DNA from: Anniella stebbinsi
Taxonomy: Eukaryota; Chordata; Lepidosauria; Squamata; Anniellidae
DNA: 64,000 nt
Assembly (NCBI GenBank): GCA_029215795.1
Contig: JARDYH010000001.1
Span: 191,277,654 to 191,341,653, forward strand
Direction of reading: 5' to 3'
The notes below the pieces were generated by a model. The model saw only the letters and a program-made list of their open reading frames with translations, did not search any database and was not told the DNA's origin. Of this stretch, positions 44,215 through 54,765 are shown one piece after another (positions within the stretch are counted from its first letter, which is position 1; every line of letters begins with the position of its first letter). The position numbers were made by a program, and so were the translations under genes.

Positions 44215-45243
44215 TCATTATTGTCTCTTTTCTCATTCTTGGGGGGTTTTCTAGATGAACATGACGGGCTTTTACATGCTGTCTTTTACAGATTCAGGAA
44301 TTTCCTGTCAATTGAGCATGTTTTAAATATGACTGCTTTCTGGATGTTAGTGTGGATGTATTTTGGAAGGCCCAGTTTCTGAAGGTTTTCTGTATAGTTT
44401 TTTGATATGATGCCAGTGACTGTGACCTTTTCCTGTTGCCATAGTTCTTTAACTTCCATGGCCAGTGATGTATATTTTTCTCTCTTTTCTGAATATTTTT
44501 TGTAATTTAGGTATTGCTATGTCAATGAGGTACATGTGTTTTTCATTTTTGTCTATAACCGTTATGTCTAGTTGGTTACAAGGTATTGTCATGTCCGTAT
44601 GAATTGTTCTGTCCCAGTATATTTTATTATCTGCATTTTCTAAGATTGTTTCAGGTGAGTATGTTTAGTATGGTGTAGGTTGTTTGATGAGTTTGAATTT
44701 GATGGACAGTCTTCTTCTTGTTGTCTTATCCAGTTTGTGTGTGTTGTACTGGTTCTAACTAGATATTTTTCCAGAATATGGTGTAATGTTGATTTCTTTT
44801 TTTCTTTTTTTTTTCTTTGGTATAATAATTTCTCATTTCTTTTAAAGAGAGCATTTTGGGTTTTTCTTTCATTTGATTCTTTATATCTTCTTAGCCTGGT
44901 AGTCTGGACTATTAGTTTTTGTTTCATTGTGTCGAGAGCTACTATTGTGGTTTCTTTATTGTTTGTTATGTGTTGGGTATTTTGAGGATATTTTTCAAAC
45001 GATTTCCATCCATGTATTGTGTCATTCTTCTTATATGCATTCGTAGCTTTTCAATTTTGTTTTCAGTTCTGATTTGCCATTTTGGTTTGGTCTCTAATCT
45101 ATTCGTGTGTTGTTGTTTGTGGGGAATTCCTGTTCGTTACAGATGAGAACTGCTGCGGCTGCCGCATAGCTGACTGTGTGGATTTCTTCTAGGTTGCTAT
45201 TGTTATTAATGTATGTTGCGAGATCACTATTAATTATGTCTAT
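44215..45243 (-). pseudogene. R4/Dong-type LINE, copy 2, main part
   Basis: Homologous to 34950-36250: shared TGATATGATGCCAGTGACTG, CTGTCCCAGTATATTTTAT, TCTGCATTTTC. Upstream (44640-45240) the minus strand encodes INSDLATYINNNSNLEEIHT and YAAAAAVLICN, then basic segments such as PKWQIRTENKIEKLR, typical of the region ahead of RT in R2/R4-type proteins. The RT catalytic core is missing between these and the endonuclease remnant, so the copy is internally deleted. It continues at 49165 beyond the hAT insertion, in the same frame. Confidence 0.78.
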
Positions 45244-45269
45244 TAGGGTGACCATATTTTGGAAACCAA

Positions 45270-46620
45270 AAAGGAGGCCAACATGGCCGCCCCAAGGGGG
45301 CATGCCCACCAACGTGGCCATCCCCCAAGGGGGCATGCCCACCAACATGTCCAGCCCCCAAGGGGGCGTGCCCTCCAAAACATGGCCTTGGTCACATGTC
45401 TGATTTCACAGCATACAATTAAGACAAACCTGTTCTACACAATATCTTCATGTTAAAATCACTAAAATAAAGAACAAGTGAGACATTCAATGTATCTGAA
45501 ATTAACTTTACTCACTCCTACTTTTGTAGCTTTTGCTGTACTTTGAAACTTTTGCTATGCTCTGTGTGATAGTTTCCCCTTCCCTCAAATATGTTTTCTG
45601 ACTGCAAATCCTTCACTGGATGACCATAGTCCCAACTTTCCTAACATTTAACACTCTTTCCCCATAACATTTCTCTTATCCATACTCACAGATTCAGCAT
45701 TGCTACCACTGAACAAATGAAGCAGTTGACAAGTGCAGAAAAATCTAGTACAACAAACTAGCAACCTAGCATTGCAGGAAGAGTATAAAATACGATTACC
45801 CTGCAAATATTAGCCATGGAACAAAATGGACTAAAGGCTTGTTGTAGTCACTTCTCACCTCTTAGCTTGTTTCAACTACTGGTTTATTAGTGAGAAACTA
45901 ATCTAAAAATGTGTCATTATATCTCTGGTTCATTAGCCATGTAAACAAAACCATGGTCAGTAGCAATACAAAGAAAGGCCAGAACAGATGCCCATTATCA
46001 CAATGCTAGACAAGGACCTTTCCCTCCTTTTATCCAAGTATATCCTGAATTTACACTGCCTCAGTGTGTAGAGAATAGAAGTCCCAGTCAGGGACCCAAA
46101 GAAAACTGCCCAAAGAAACTTTAGAAATAACTCTTGTTGATTTCAATGAAGCTTACTCCCAGATAAATGAATGTAGGATTGCAGCCTCTTCACATCTATT
46201 CACCTTACTCTAGCAAGTGCAAGGCCCTCCTGTCAAGGACAACTATGCACTCACAGAACCTGGCCTCCTCGATCATGCAACCAGCAGGTGCTTTCCAGAA
46301 AGATGCTTTCAGAGCCTAGGAGATCCAGACATACTCAAACAAATCAAGCCAAGCCATGCTATGCTGGGACAGAACAATTCTGGGACAAGACAATACTTTG
46401 CAAGCGATCAGACACAACAGTCATACATATAAAAGAAAAACACAACTACCTCATTGACATAGCAATACCTAATGACAAAAATGTTGCAGAAAAGGAAGAG
46501 GAAAAGAGAGACCCAGCAAAGGTTTTGGGAAATCTTACTCATATTGGCATAGGTTGAGATATTTTGCTGGTCAGAATTTTCATCAGTAGAACTCCAATGG
46601 ACTTTGATGGAAATGTCTTT
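45270..46620 (+). repeat. Dispersed repeat, copy 2 (inside the 3.9-kb hAT)
   Basis: Collinear with 11117-13010 except for about 650 bp missing between 46505 and 46510. It carries the same 5'-truncated R4 fragment. Confidence 0.72.
46367..46505 (+). pseudogene. R4/Dong LINE endonuclease fragment
   Basis: CTGGGACAGAACAATTCTGG then HNYLIDIAIPNDKNVAEKEE in the plus strand. LIDIAIPND is the best-preserved piece of the R4-type endonuclease in the window. It is joined abruptly at about 46507 to GACCCAGCAAAGG, which lies 650 bp further on in copy 1, indicating a deletion. Confidence 0.72.
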
Positions 46621-46729
46621 AGGACTTTTAACAATTTTACTTTGGGCTTTCAGACTTCAGAAACTTCAGGTGGACAATATAAAATAACTAGCAATTACAG
46701 GAGAAGTGAAAAACCCTTCTCCACCCACC

Positions 46730-47445
46730 CCACCCACCATGCACATTGGCGCAAGAACTAATAGTTAGATCCAACAGATTAGTGAATTAAATGGAAAAAT
46801 CATTAACAGTCTGACACGGGTTTTGGGAATTAATTGAGAAAATGTATAGAAGATACAATATACAATGTGGATCTAGACTCCAGCTCAGCTAGATATGATC
46901 TTGTGAAGATTAATAAACTGAGAAGGAATATGACTTTTTTTTAAAAAAAACTTAGAACTCTATGTATTTCAGCCTTCCCCAACCTGATCCTCTCCAAATG
47001 TCTTTGACTGTGATTCCTATCTGGTCGTGCTGACTGGGCATTGAGAGTTTTGTCCAACACATCTGGAAAGAACCAGCTTGGAGGAGGTTCTCCACCATGC
47101 ACATTGGCGCAAGAGCTAATAGTTAGATCCAACAGATTAGTGAATTAAATGGAAAAATCATTAACAGTCTGACACGGGTTTTGGGAATTAATTGAGAAAA
47201 TATATAGAAGATACAATATACAATATGGATCTAGACTCCAGCTCAGCTATATATGATCTTGTGAAGATTAATAAACTGAGAAGGAATATGACTTTTTTTT
47301 TAAAAAAACTTAGAACTCTATGTATTTCAGCCTTCCCCAACCTGATCCTCTCCAAATGTCTTTGACTGTGATTCCTATCTGGTCGTGCTGACTGGGCGTT
47401 GAGAGTTTTATCCAACACTTCTGGAAAGAACCAGCTTGGAGGAGG
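46730..47445. repeat. Tandem duplication, two 358-bp units
   Basis: 46730-47087 and 47088-47445 differ at about nine positions by eye (about 97% identity). Each begins near CCACCATGCACATTGGCGC and ends AAGAACCAGCTTGGAGGAGG. Each contains CCTTCCCCAACCTGATCC, the half-arm of a common reptilian MITE-like repeat. Confidence 0.93.
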
Positions 47446-48600
47446 ATACTGTATTTAACAAGAATCGTCTGTTTTCGTACAGTTACTAAAAGGATAAAAC
47501 AAATGCTAGCACCAGCAAATATCACATAGATGAAGTAAAAACACCATGGCCAGTAACAATCATCCTCCAATAGAGATGGATAATAAATTATGTATTCATG
47601 ATATTTAAAACGCCCATTGAAATTGCATCCATTTACTTTGTTTTTTACACAGCCATGAGCTACTGTATGTTCAAATGAACTTCTAATATGATACCATTGC
47701 ACATTTTTATATTCTTTTTTAAAACTTTCATGATTTATTCAAATAAGAAGCAGTAAATAAATATTGCTAATAAGTCAATTCATACATCAATATATTACAA
47801 TGTTCTCCTCCAACAAAACAATCAAAGAAAAGCAAATGGGTGAGGTAACCAGATAAAGGTACTGCTTTGAAGCCAGTTTTCTGTTCCAGCACAACACCTG
47901 TTTTCCAGACAGCTAAACCAATTTGCTCAAACCATCTCTAAATGAATTCTTAGAAAATTCATTCAAATTTATTTCCCATAAATAGGAATATCAACTCCAT
48001 ATCATTCCCCCAACTCTCACATACAAAACTATAGCTCCCCACGCACTCTCAACATGCACACAAACACCAAACTCTCTCAGAATCACCCACCAGAAAACAC
48101 ACATGCACACATCCATTCATAGTCAAATGAACATGCACCCATCAGATAAATACACTCACACACTGCAAACAAGTAAACTCTCTCAGGATACCCACCCCCA
48201 AACACACGCACACACATTCATTCATAGACAAATGAACATGCACCCCATGCACCCATCACATAAATACACTCACACAAACATACCTCTCCCAAGGCTGCTC
48301 CTATGCTTGCTTCCCCCCCTCCCCCATTTCTCTGGGCAAATTATGGGGATTTTTACATTCACCTTGAAAATATTCTTAGTGGTGGCAAGGGGTTGCAGAG
48401 AAGGGGATTAGAAAAGTACAGGATGAGACCTGGGAGAGGAGAGAGGAGAGGAGAGCGCAGTTTTGGAAAAATTCTCAGAACCTTGTAACTCCCAGGATAA
48501 AACTGTCCTACCTGCTGCTCTGCCTGCTTTTTGTCCTCTGCCTGCACCATCCAAGAAGAGGCCCAGGATCGTTGAGCAGGAGCCGGAAAGGGTTTGCAGA
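47446..48600. other. No gene; ACACA-rich simple sequence
   Basis: Between 48050 and 48285, CACACAxACAxxCA words and a duplicated AATGAACATGCACCC stretch (48127 and 48231) make an imperfect tandem repeat of about 100 bp. The remainder is unrecognised body of the hAT-type insertion. Confidence 0.45.
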
Positions 48601-48659
48601 TTGAGTTTTGGTAAGTGTGGATGAGGATGACCCACCAGGGGCAGGCCTCAGAGGTGCCC

Positions 48660-49030
48660 CAAATGGGCCCGCCCAGGCCGGCCGAAGCCATTTCCAGATT
48701 CCTAGAGGTGACAGCCCCTCTAGGAACCCGGAAATGGCTTCGGAAGGCCTCAGAAGGCTGAAACCGGAAGTCCTAAAAACGGCCCTGCAGAGGCCTGCTG
48801 AAGCCATCTCCAGATTCCTAGAGGGCCATCGCCATAGCGACGACCCTCTAGGAACCCGGAAATGGCTTCAGAAGGCCTCAGAAGGCCGAAACCAGAAGTC
48901 CTAAAAACGGGCCTGCAGAGGCTTGCTGAAGCCATCTCCGGATTCCTAGAGGGCCATCGCCATAGCGACGGCCCTCTAGGAACCCAGAAATGGCTTCGGC
49001 AGGCCTCAGAAGACCAAAACTGTAAGTACC
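48660..49030. repeat. GC-rich tandem repeat, three units of 116-128 bp
   Basis: AAGCCATCTCCAGATTCCTA begins units at 48685, 48801 and 48929. Each unit carries a small palindrome, CCTAGAGGGCCATCGCCATA with CGACGGCCCTCTAGG. Short open frames on both strands (48508-49194) are repeat artefacts. Confidence 0.88.
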
Positions 49031-49164
49031 GGAAACAGGCTTTGGGGGGGCTAAATTTCTGGATTTGGCCCCCCAAAATGGGTTTTCCCCCCAGATTTGG
49101 ATTTGCCCTCCTTTTTCCGGGTATGTCCGGACAAATCCGGGCGGATGGGCACCCAAATGTCTAT

Positions 49165-49490
49165 GAGTATTTGCATGCTGTTGTTAAACTTTAGTCTAGG
49201 TAGTAGTTTTCTTTTTGTTGGGTCAGTTTCTCTCCCTTTTGTTAGATTTGTCTCAATTTCTTCCATCAGTTGCTGTTCTATGTTCGTGTTTGTTGTGTCG
49301 TTGTGCATTTCAGGTTGTTTCGTTGTTGGGGCATCCTCTGGTGGGATTGTTGTGTTTAGGGTTGCTGTTTCTTCTATGGGTGTTTGTGTGTTTGTTATTG
49401 GTGCATCTGTGCTTTTCATGTTGGTGTTCTGTTGTGCTATTTCTCCTTTTATTTTTTGGATTTCATGTTCTGTTAGCCTTTTATTGTTTA
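49165..49490 (-). pseudogene. R4/Dong-type LINE, copy 2, upstream part
   Basis: The minus strand encodes a Thr/Glu-rich segment, then RETDPTKRKLLPRLKFNNSM and QILID, at which point the hAT insertion intervenes (see 44215-45243). It is truncated near 49490 by a TTA-rich junction with a CR1 fragment. Confidence 0.7.
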
Positions 49491-49497
49491 TTATTAT

Positions 49498-49770
49498 TAT
49501 TATTGGGACCCATGCTTTTCAACTTGTTTATAAATGAATTGGAATTAAGAGTGAACAGGGAGTTGGCCAAGTTTGTTGCTGATACAAAATTATTTAGGGT
49601 GGTTAAAACAAGAAAGGATTGCGAAAAGCTCCAAAATGAGCTCTCCAAACTGGAAGAATGGGCATCAAAATGGTGAATGTGGTCCAATGTAAACAAGTGT
49701 AAAGTGAAGCATGTTGAGGCAAAAAATTCCAACTTCACATATACGCTGATGGAATATGAACTTGTAGCGA
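49498..49770 (+). pseudogene. CR1 LINE reverse transcriptase fragment
   Basis: The plus strand encodes GPMLFNLFINELELRVN, AKFVADTKLFRVV and CEKLQNELSKLEEWASKW. These are the CR1 RT blocks just before and after the catalytic site. The expected FADDTKL is changed to FVADTKL and a stop follows the tryptophan, so it is inactive. Confidence 0.9.
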
Positions 49771-49774
49771 ATGA

Positions 49775-50755
49775 CCAATAGAGATGTATGGGAATGCCAT
49801 TTAGGGGGTGTAATCGCAACAGATTTACTGGTTCGGTCCTAGCGGATATCCTTCCATGTTGACACTATCTGTAGTGAGTTGATCCAATACACAGATTTTG
49901 GACTTTTCTTTTTAATGGCAGCAACAATTTGTGCAAATGGGATCATGTTTTTTGTTTTTGTAATTTTGGGGTTCTGACTCCAACATTGGGAAATGCACTT
50001 TAAGAATGTCTTAGGGAGGAGAATGTTCAGTGAGAACAGTGGAGAATTTGGAATGTAGCATCCAACAGGAAAGATGAAGGAACTGGGAAAGTTTAACCAC
50101 AGAAAGCCGTTCTATAAATGTGTAAATTCCCCCCACAAGGAGACTGCTCTTTCTGTGGCTAGTAGGACTAAAAGAAAAGGTCAGAATTATCAGCCACTCA
50201 GCTGTCACTTAATTGAAAAGTAGTTGTTAAGTGCAGTCATCTGTGACGTATTTTCACTACCCTGGTGATGAGCTATATAGGCATTATATTTGCCAGTCTT
50301 ATTGTTGACATTCTTACATTTTTGTCAATGAAAGATGCTATGAAATCATGTCAACACAAGCGCTTGATCAATAGCTACTGTTTGAGTTACCGCTGCAAAG
50401 GTGATGCCCTGTAATGGTGTTTGCAGTAGGACTTCCTGCCCCTGGGGGCGAAGCGATGACAGAAAAATGTCAAGTGTTAAAATGCTGCCTGGATGGAAGG
50501 TGACTGGGAATGAAAATAAAGTGCAGCATAATCTGCTGACTGAGCTTTCTAAATGAATTAATCACCATAAAATTACTTTTATAAGATTCTGACCTGAAAG
50601 AAACTGAGAAACTTTCAGAAACTGGTGGCAGCAGGGGGTGCCCTTGAAAATGGTGCTGCTGTAATACTTAAAAGCCAGCAACCACATTGGCTGATTATGT
50701 GAAAAAGCCCCATGGAATGAACCCACAGAATGGGTTGCTGTAACACCCATAGGGC
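49775..50755. other. No gene recognised
   Basis: Unique-looking. Minus-strand open frames at 50011-50208 and 50562-50750 have no domain. Confidence 0.4.
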
Positions 50756-50759
50756 CAAT

Positions 50760-51045
50760 AACCTATGGATCATTATGGAATGATCTCGCCAATGAGGCTC
50801 GCCTGGCCGCCAACATTGTTAACTTTTTGGTGCCAGGTCAAAACTTTCCTCTTCTCCCTGGCATTTAACAGCGTATGTTGAGGGGTTTGACCCAGAATAG
50901 TTATTTTAAATGGATATTGTATTTATAATCTGTTTTTATGCTTGTTAGGCTTTTTAAATTTTGTATATCGGTTTTTTAATGTTCAATGTTTCTAATTTGT
51001 GTAAACCACCCAGAAAGCTTGGGCTATGGGGCAGTATATAAATGC

Positions 51046-51088
<43 letters not shown>
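50760..51088 (+). repeat. L2-like LINE 3' end with (AAT)n tail
   Basis: TGGAATGATCTCGCC, GTGCCAGGTCAAAACTTTCC, GGGGCAGTATATAAATGCTA and the (AAT)n run at 51045-51088. Same family as 42985-43410. Confidence 0.85.
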
Positions 51089-51089
<1 letters not shown>

Positions 51090-51177
51090 GGTTATTTGAG
51101 GGTTATTTCCCCTCAAACAAGCCATTCTGCCTGGATTTAGATGATACAATTAGCTGTGGCCAGGTGGGTGATTATGC

Positions 51178-51497
51178 TAGGGTGACCAGATAAAATCCAG
51201 GTCAGGGCTCATGTAACTTTAACAGTGGTAGAGAAAAGGGAATTTCAGCCAGTGTCATTTGTATGCAATTAGTTCCTGGTGAAATTCCCTCTTCATCACA
51301 ACTGCTAAAGTTGCAGGGGCCCTGCCTTCTTTTGTATATGGTCACTCTAGTATAGTGCCTGCACCTTTAACTGTTGTGATGAAGAGGGAATTTCACCAGG
51401 AACTAACTGCATACAAATGACACTGTTTGAAATTCCCTTTTCTCTACAACTGTTAAAGTTACATGAGCCCTGACCTGGATTTTATCTGGTCAGCCTA
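51178..51497. mobile_element. Compound fold-back hAT-type MITE, 320 bp, perfect target duplication
   Basis: Ends TAGGGTGACCAGATAAAATC and GATTTTATCTGGTCAGCCTA. Identical 8-bp flanks GATTATGC lie at 51170-51177 and 51498-51505. Same length, halves and central junction (GGTCACTCTAGTATAGTGCC) as 3268-3587. This is the best-preserved member of the family here. Confidence 0.93.
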
Positions 51498-51747
51498 GAT
51501 TATGCAAATAATGGTCAGCATGCACCACAGTTTAAGCAAGCTACCATGGATTGTTTAGCCTATGATGATTGTCCGAACCAGGTCATAGTCTACCTGTATT
51601 ACAACAACTGCACTAGCAACTTGTGAACTTCCAAGCTGATGTTATAGAGCTATTGTTGGCCTACAAAACCTTTCATGGCTTGAGATCATGAAGCAATAAT
51701 ATGGGGACAATGTTCTTATTGTGTAATCTGCCTTGAATGAATCACAA

Positions 51748-54650
51748 TTTATTATTTATTTATTTATTTATTTATTACATTTGTATACCACCCATAGATG
51801 ACGCTCTCTGGGCGGTTTACATGAGATTAAAACATTTTTTAAAATATACAAAAATGTAAACTGCAAAAACATACAATATGCACATACATTTAAAATCACT
51901 ATGAAGCCTAAAAACTTAAAAAGACTCAGCTTCATCAGATATTGCTAAATGCCTGAGAGAAGAGGAAAGTCTTGACCTGGCACCGAAAAGGCCTCGTCAG
52001 GAAGATTGTTCCACAATTGGGAGGCCACCACAGAGAAGGCCCTCTCCCTTGTTGCTGACCTCTGAGCTTCCCTCGGAAAGGAGGACCTTAGATGTTGAAT
52101 GCAGTGTTCAGGTAGGTTCATGTCGGGAAAGGTGTTCCATCAGGTATTGTGGTCCCAAGCCATCTAAGGATTTATAGGTTAAAACCAGCACCATGAATCG
52201 GGCTCGGAAACATACAGGCAGCCAATGTAAGTGGGCCAGAATAGGTCTTATCTGCTCAAACCTTCTGGTCGCAGTTATCAATCTGGCCACTGCATTTTGC
52301 ACAAGCTGCAGCTTCTGACCCATCTTCAATGGCAGCCCCACGTAGAGTGCATTGCAGTAATCTAACTTGGAGGTTACCAGAGCATAGACAACTGAAGCCA
52401 GGTTATCCCTGTCCAGATAGGGGCATAGCTGGGCCACCAACCAAAGTTGGTAGAAGGCACTCAGTGCCACCGAGGCCACCTGAGCCTCAAGTGACAGAGA
52501 TGGTTCTAGGAGAACCCCCAAGCTATGAACCTGCTCCTTCAGGAGGAGTGCAACCCCATCCAGAACAGGTTGAAGACCCTCCAGCAGAACCACCCACTAA
52601 CAGCATCTCAGTCTTGTCTGGATTGAGTTTCAGTTTGTTAGCCCTCATCCAGTCCACTGTCACAGCCAGGCACCGGTTCAGCACATCCACAGCCTCACTT
52701 GATTTAGACAAACAGGAGAAACAGAGCTGCGTGTCATCAGCATACTGATGACAACACACTCCAAAACTCTGGATGACCGCACTCAATGGTTTCATGTAGA
52801 TGTTGTACAGCACGGGGGGGACAAGACTGACTCCTGCGGAACCCCATACTGGAGAATCCATGAGGCCAAGCAATGTCCCCCAAGCACCACCTTCTGCAGC
52901 CGATCTGCCAAGTAGGAGCAGAACCACTGCAATGCAGTACCTCCCACTCCCAACTCAGCCAGTCATCCCAGAAGGATACCATGGTCAATGGTATCGAAAG
53001 CCATTGAGAGATGAAGTAGAATCAACAGAGTCACACTCCCCCTTTCTCCCGACATACATCATCATACAGGGCAACCAAGGCTGTTTCCGTACCAAAGCCA
53101 GGCCTGAAACCAGACTGAAATGGATCCAGATAATCGGTCTCATCCAAGAGTGCCTGGATCTGGCTCACATCCACCCACTCAAGGACCTTGCCCAGGAATG
53201 GACTATTTGCTACTGGACTGTAGTTATTAAGGTTTTCAGGATCCAGGGAAGATTTCTTCAGGAGTGGTCTCACTGCCGCCTCTTTCAGGAGGCCTGGGAC
53301 CACTCCCTCTTGCAGAGAGGCATTAATCACTTCCCTGGCCCAGCCAGTTGTTCCATCCCTGCTAGCTTTTATGAGCCAAGAGGGGCAAGGATCCAATATG
53401 GATGTGGTTGCACGAACCTGTCCAAGCACCTTGTCCATGTCCTCGAGCTGTGCCAACTGAAACTCATCCAAGAAAACAGGACAAGCCCGTGCTCTGGATA
53501 CCTCACTTGATTCACCTGCTATAAGACTGGAGTCTAAGTTCTGGTGGATGCCAAAGATTTTATTCTGGAAGTGCCTAGCAAATATATTGCAGCAGGCCTC
53601 AGATAGTTTTATCATGTCCTTGGGGCCGGCATGTAAAAGCCCGCAGACAACTCTGAAAAGCTCTCCTGGGCAGCAGATTGATGATTTAATAGTGGCGGCA
53701 AAGTATTATTTATTATTTTGCTGCCCTCACTGCCCCTGAATACAGCCTACCATAGGCACTTACCAGTGTTTGATTGCATCCACTAGGAGTTCGTCTCCAT
53801 CTGCCCTCAAGCTGTTTCCTGTTTTGTTTCATCACTCTCAGCTCTGGGGTATACCACGGAGCCGTACGAGCGCTACACGGTAGAGGGCACTCTGGAGCAA
53901 TTGTGTCAACGGCCCAGGTCATTTCTGCATTCCACAGATCAACCAGGGTTTCGACAAGAGAGCAGCCCTATCAGCTGGAAAACTCCTCAGAGCCCTCTGG
54001 AAACCATCTGGATCCATTAGTCTCCAGGGGCGGACCATCTTAATGGCTCCCCTACCCTTACAGAGGGAAAAGGCTGCTGTAAGTCTAAACCTCAGCAGGT
54101 GGTGACCTGACCATGACAGAGGGGTTGATGTAAAATCACCCACTTTCAGATCACCATCTCCATGTCCAGTTGAAAAAAACAGGTCTAGTGTATGCCCTGC
54201 TACATGTGTTGGGCCGACGGCAAGTTGGGACAGTCCCATGGTTGTCATGGAGCCCGTGAAATCCTGAGCTGCCCCAGAGGAAGTGCCCTTGGCGTGAATG
54301 TTGACATCCCTCAGAACCAAGAGTCTGGGGGATCTCAACAGTACCCCAAGCCCACTTCTGTCAGCTCAGCTTGGGAGTCTGTTGAGCAGCGAGGTGGGCG
54401 GTACACCAACAGAATTCCTAATCTGTCCCCTTGGCCCAACACAAGGTGCAAACACTCTAGACCAGTAGTCACATGGACAGGGAGCCAGCAGAGGGGGATG
54501 GAGTTCCTATAGACCACAGCAACCCACCCTCCCCGGCCCTCAGGTCTACCCTGGTGCTGAACCAAGTACCCTGGTGGGCACAGCTGGGAGGGACTGATTC
54601 CTCCCTGCTCACCCACCTAGGTCTTGGTTATACATGACAGATCGGCCGCC
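51748..54650 (-). pseudogene. L2-like (CR1-group) LINE, nearly complete pol, degraded
   Basis: A minus-strand non-LTR retrotransposon. Endonuclease: an SCITKTW-type block near 54640, GWVAVVYRN near 54530, VLRDVNIHAKG near 54310 (one expected Gly changed) and GPTHVAGHTLDLFF near 54210. Reverse transcriptase: WLIKASRDG near 53370, LKEAAVRPLLKK and LNNYSPVANSPFLGKVLEW (53290-53190), FQSGFRPGFGTETAL near 53095. The catalytic YADDTQL is near 52735, followed by MRANKLKLNPDKTEMLLV near 52640. The C-terminal region has LDYCNALYVGLP near 52370 and LHWLPVCFRARF near 52215. The 3' UTR ends in (TTTA)n at 51749-51776. At least four frameshifts divide it. It is truncated in the endonuclease's N-terminus. 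The clade is assigned as L2/CR1 group by motif; a Rex1-type element is not excluded. Confidence 0.88.
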
Positions 54651-54659
54651 TCTTCTACA

Positions 54660-54765
54660 ATTACTCTTTATTAGTTATTTATTTGATGTCTACCCTTTCT
54701 TTCTTCTAAAAAGAATCCCTAAGGCAGCTTACAGGAAATAATAACGTACAATTAAAATGCAGCTG
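54660..54765 (-). repeat. LINE 3' tail fragment
   Basis: TTAGTTATTTATTTGATGTC and AAGGCAGCTTACAGGAAATA resemble an inverted LINE tail adjacent to the 5' edge of the L2-like copy. Confidence 0.45.

Larger units (their letters stand above)
45244..49156. mobile_element. Large hAT-type insertion, 3.9 kb, non-coding
   Basis: Left end TAGGGTGACCATATTTTGG; the right end, reverse complemented, is TTGGGTGCCCATCCGC (10 of the first 12 positions alike). The 8-bp flanks ATGTCTAT at 45236-45243 and 49157-49164 are identical. The minus-strand R4 frame reads MQILID into the right flank and continues IDIINSDLATY from the left flank, so the host sequence was continuous before insertion. The interior holds a GGGGGCATGCCCACC short array, the dispersed repeat copy 2, a 358-bp tandem duplication, ACACA-rich sequence (48050-48280) and GC-rich tandem repeats. 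No transposase is visible. Confidence 0.85.

Noticed and set aside
52329..54512. Plus-strand frames up to 236 codons opposite the L2-like LINE
   Set aside because: Antisense of pol coding sequence. The real signal, including YADDTQL, is on the minus strand.
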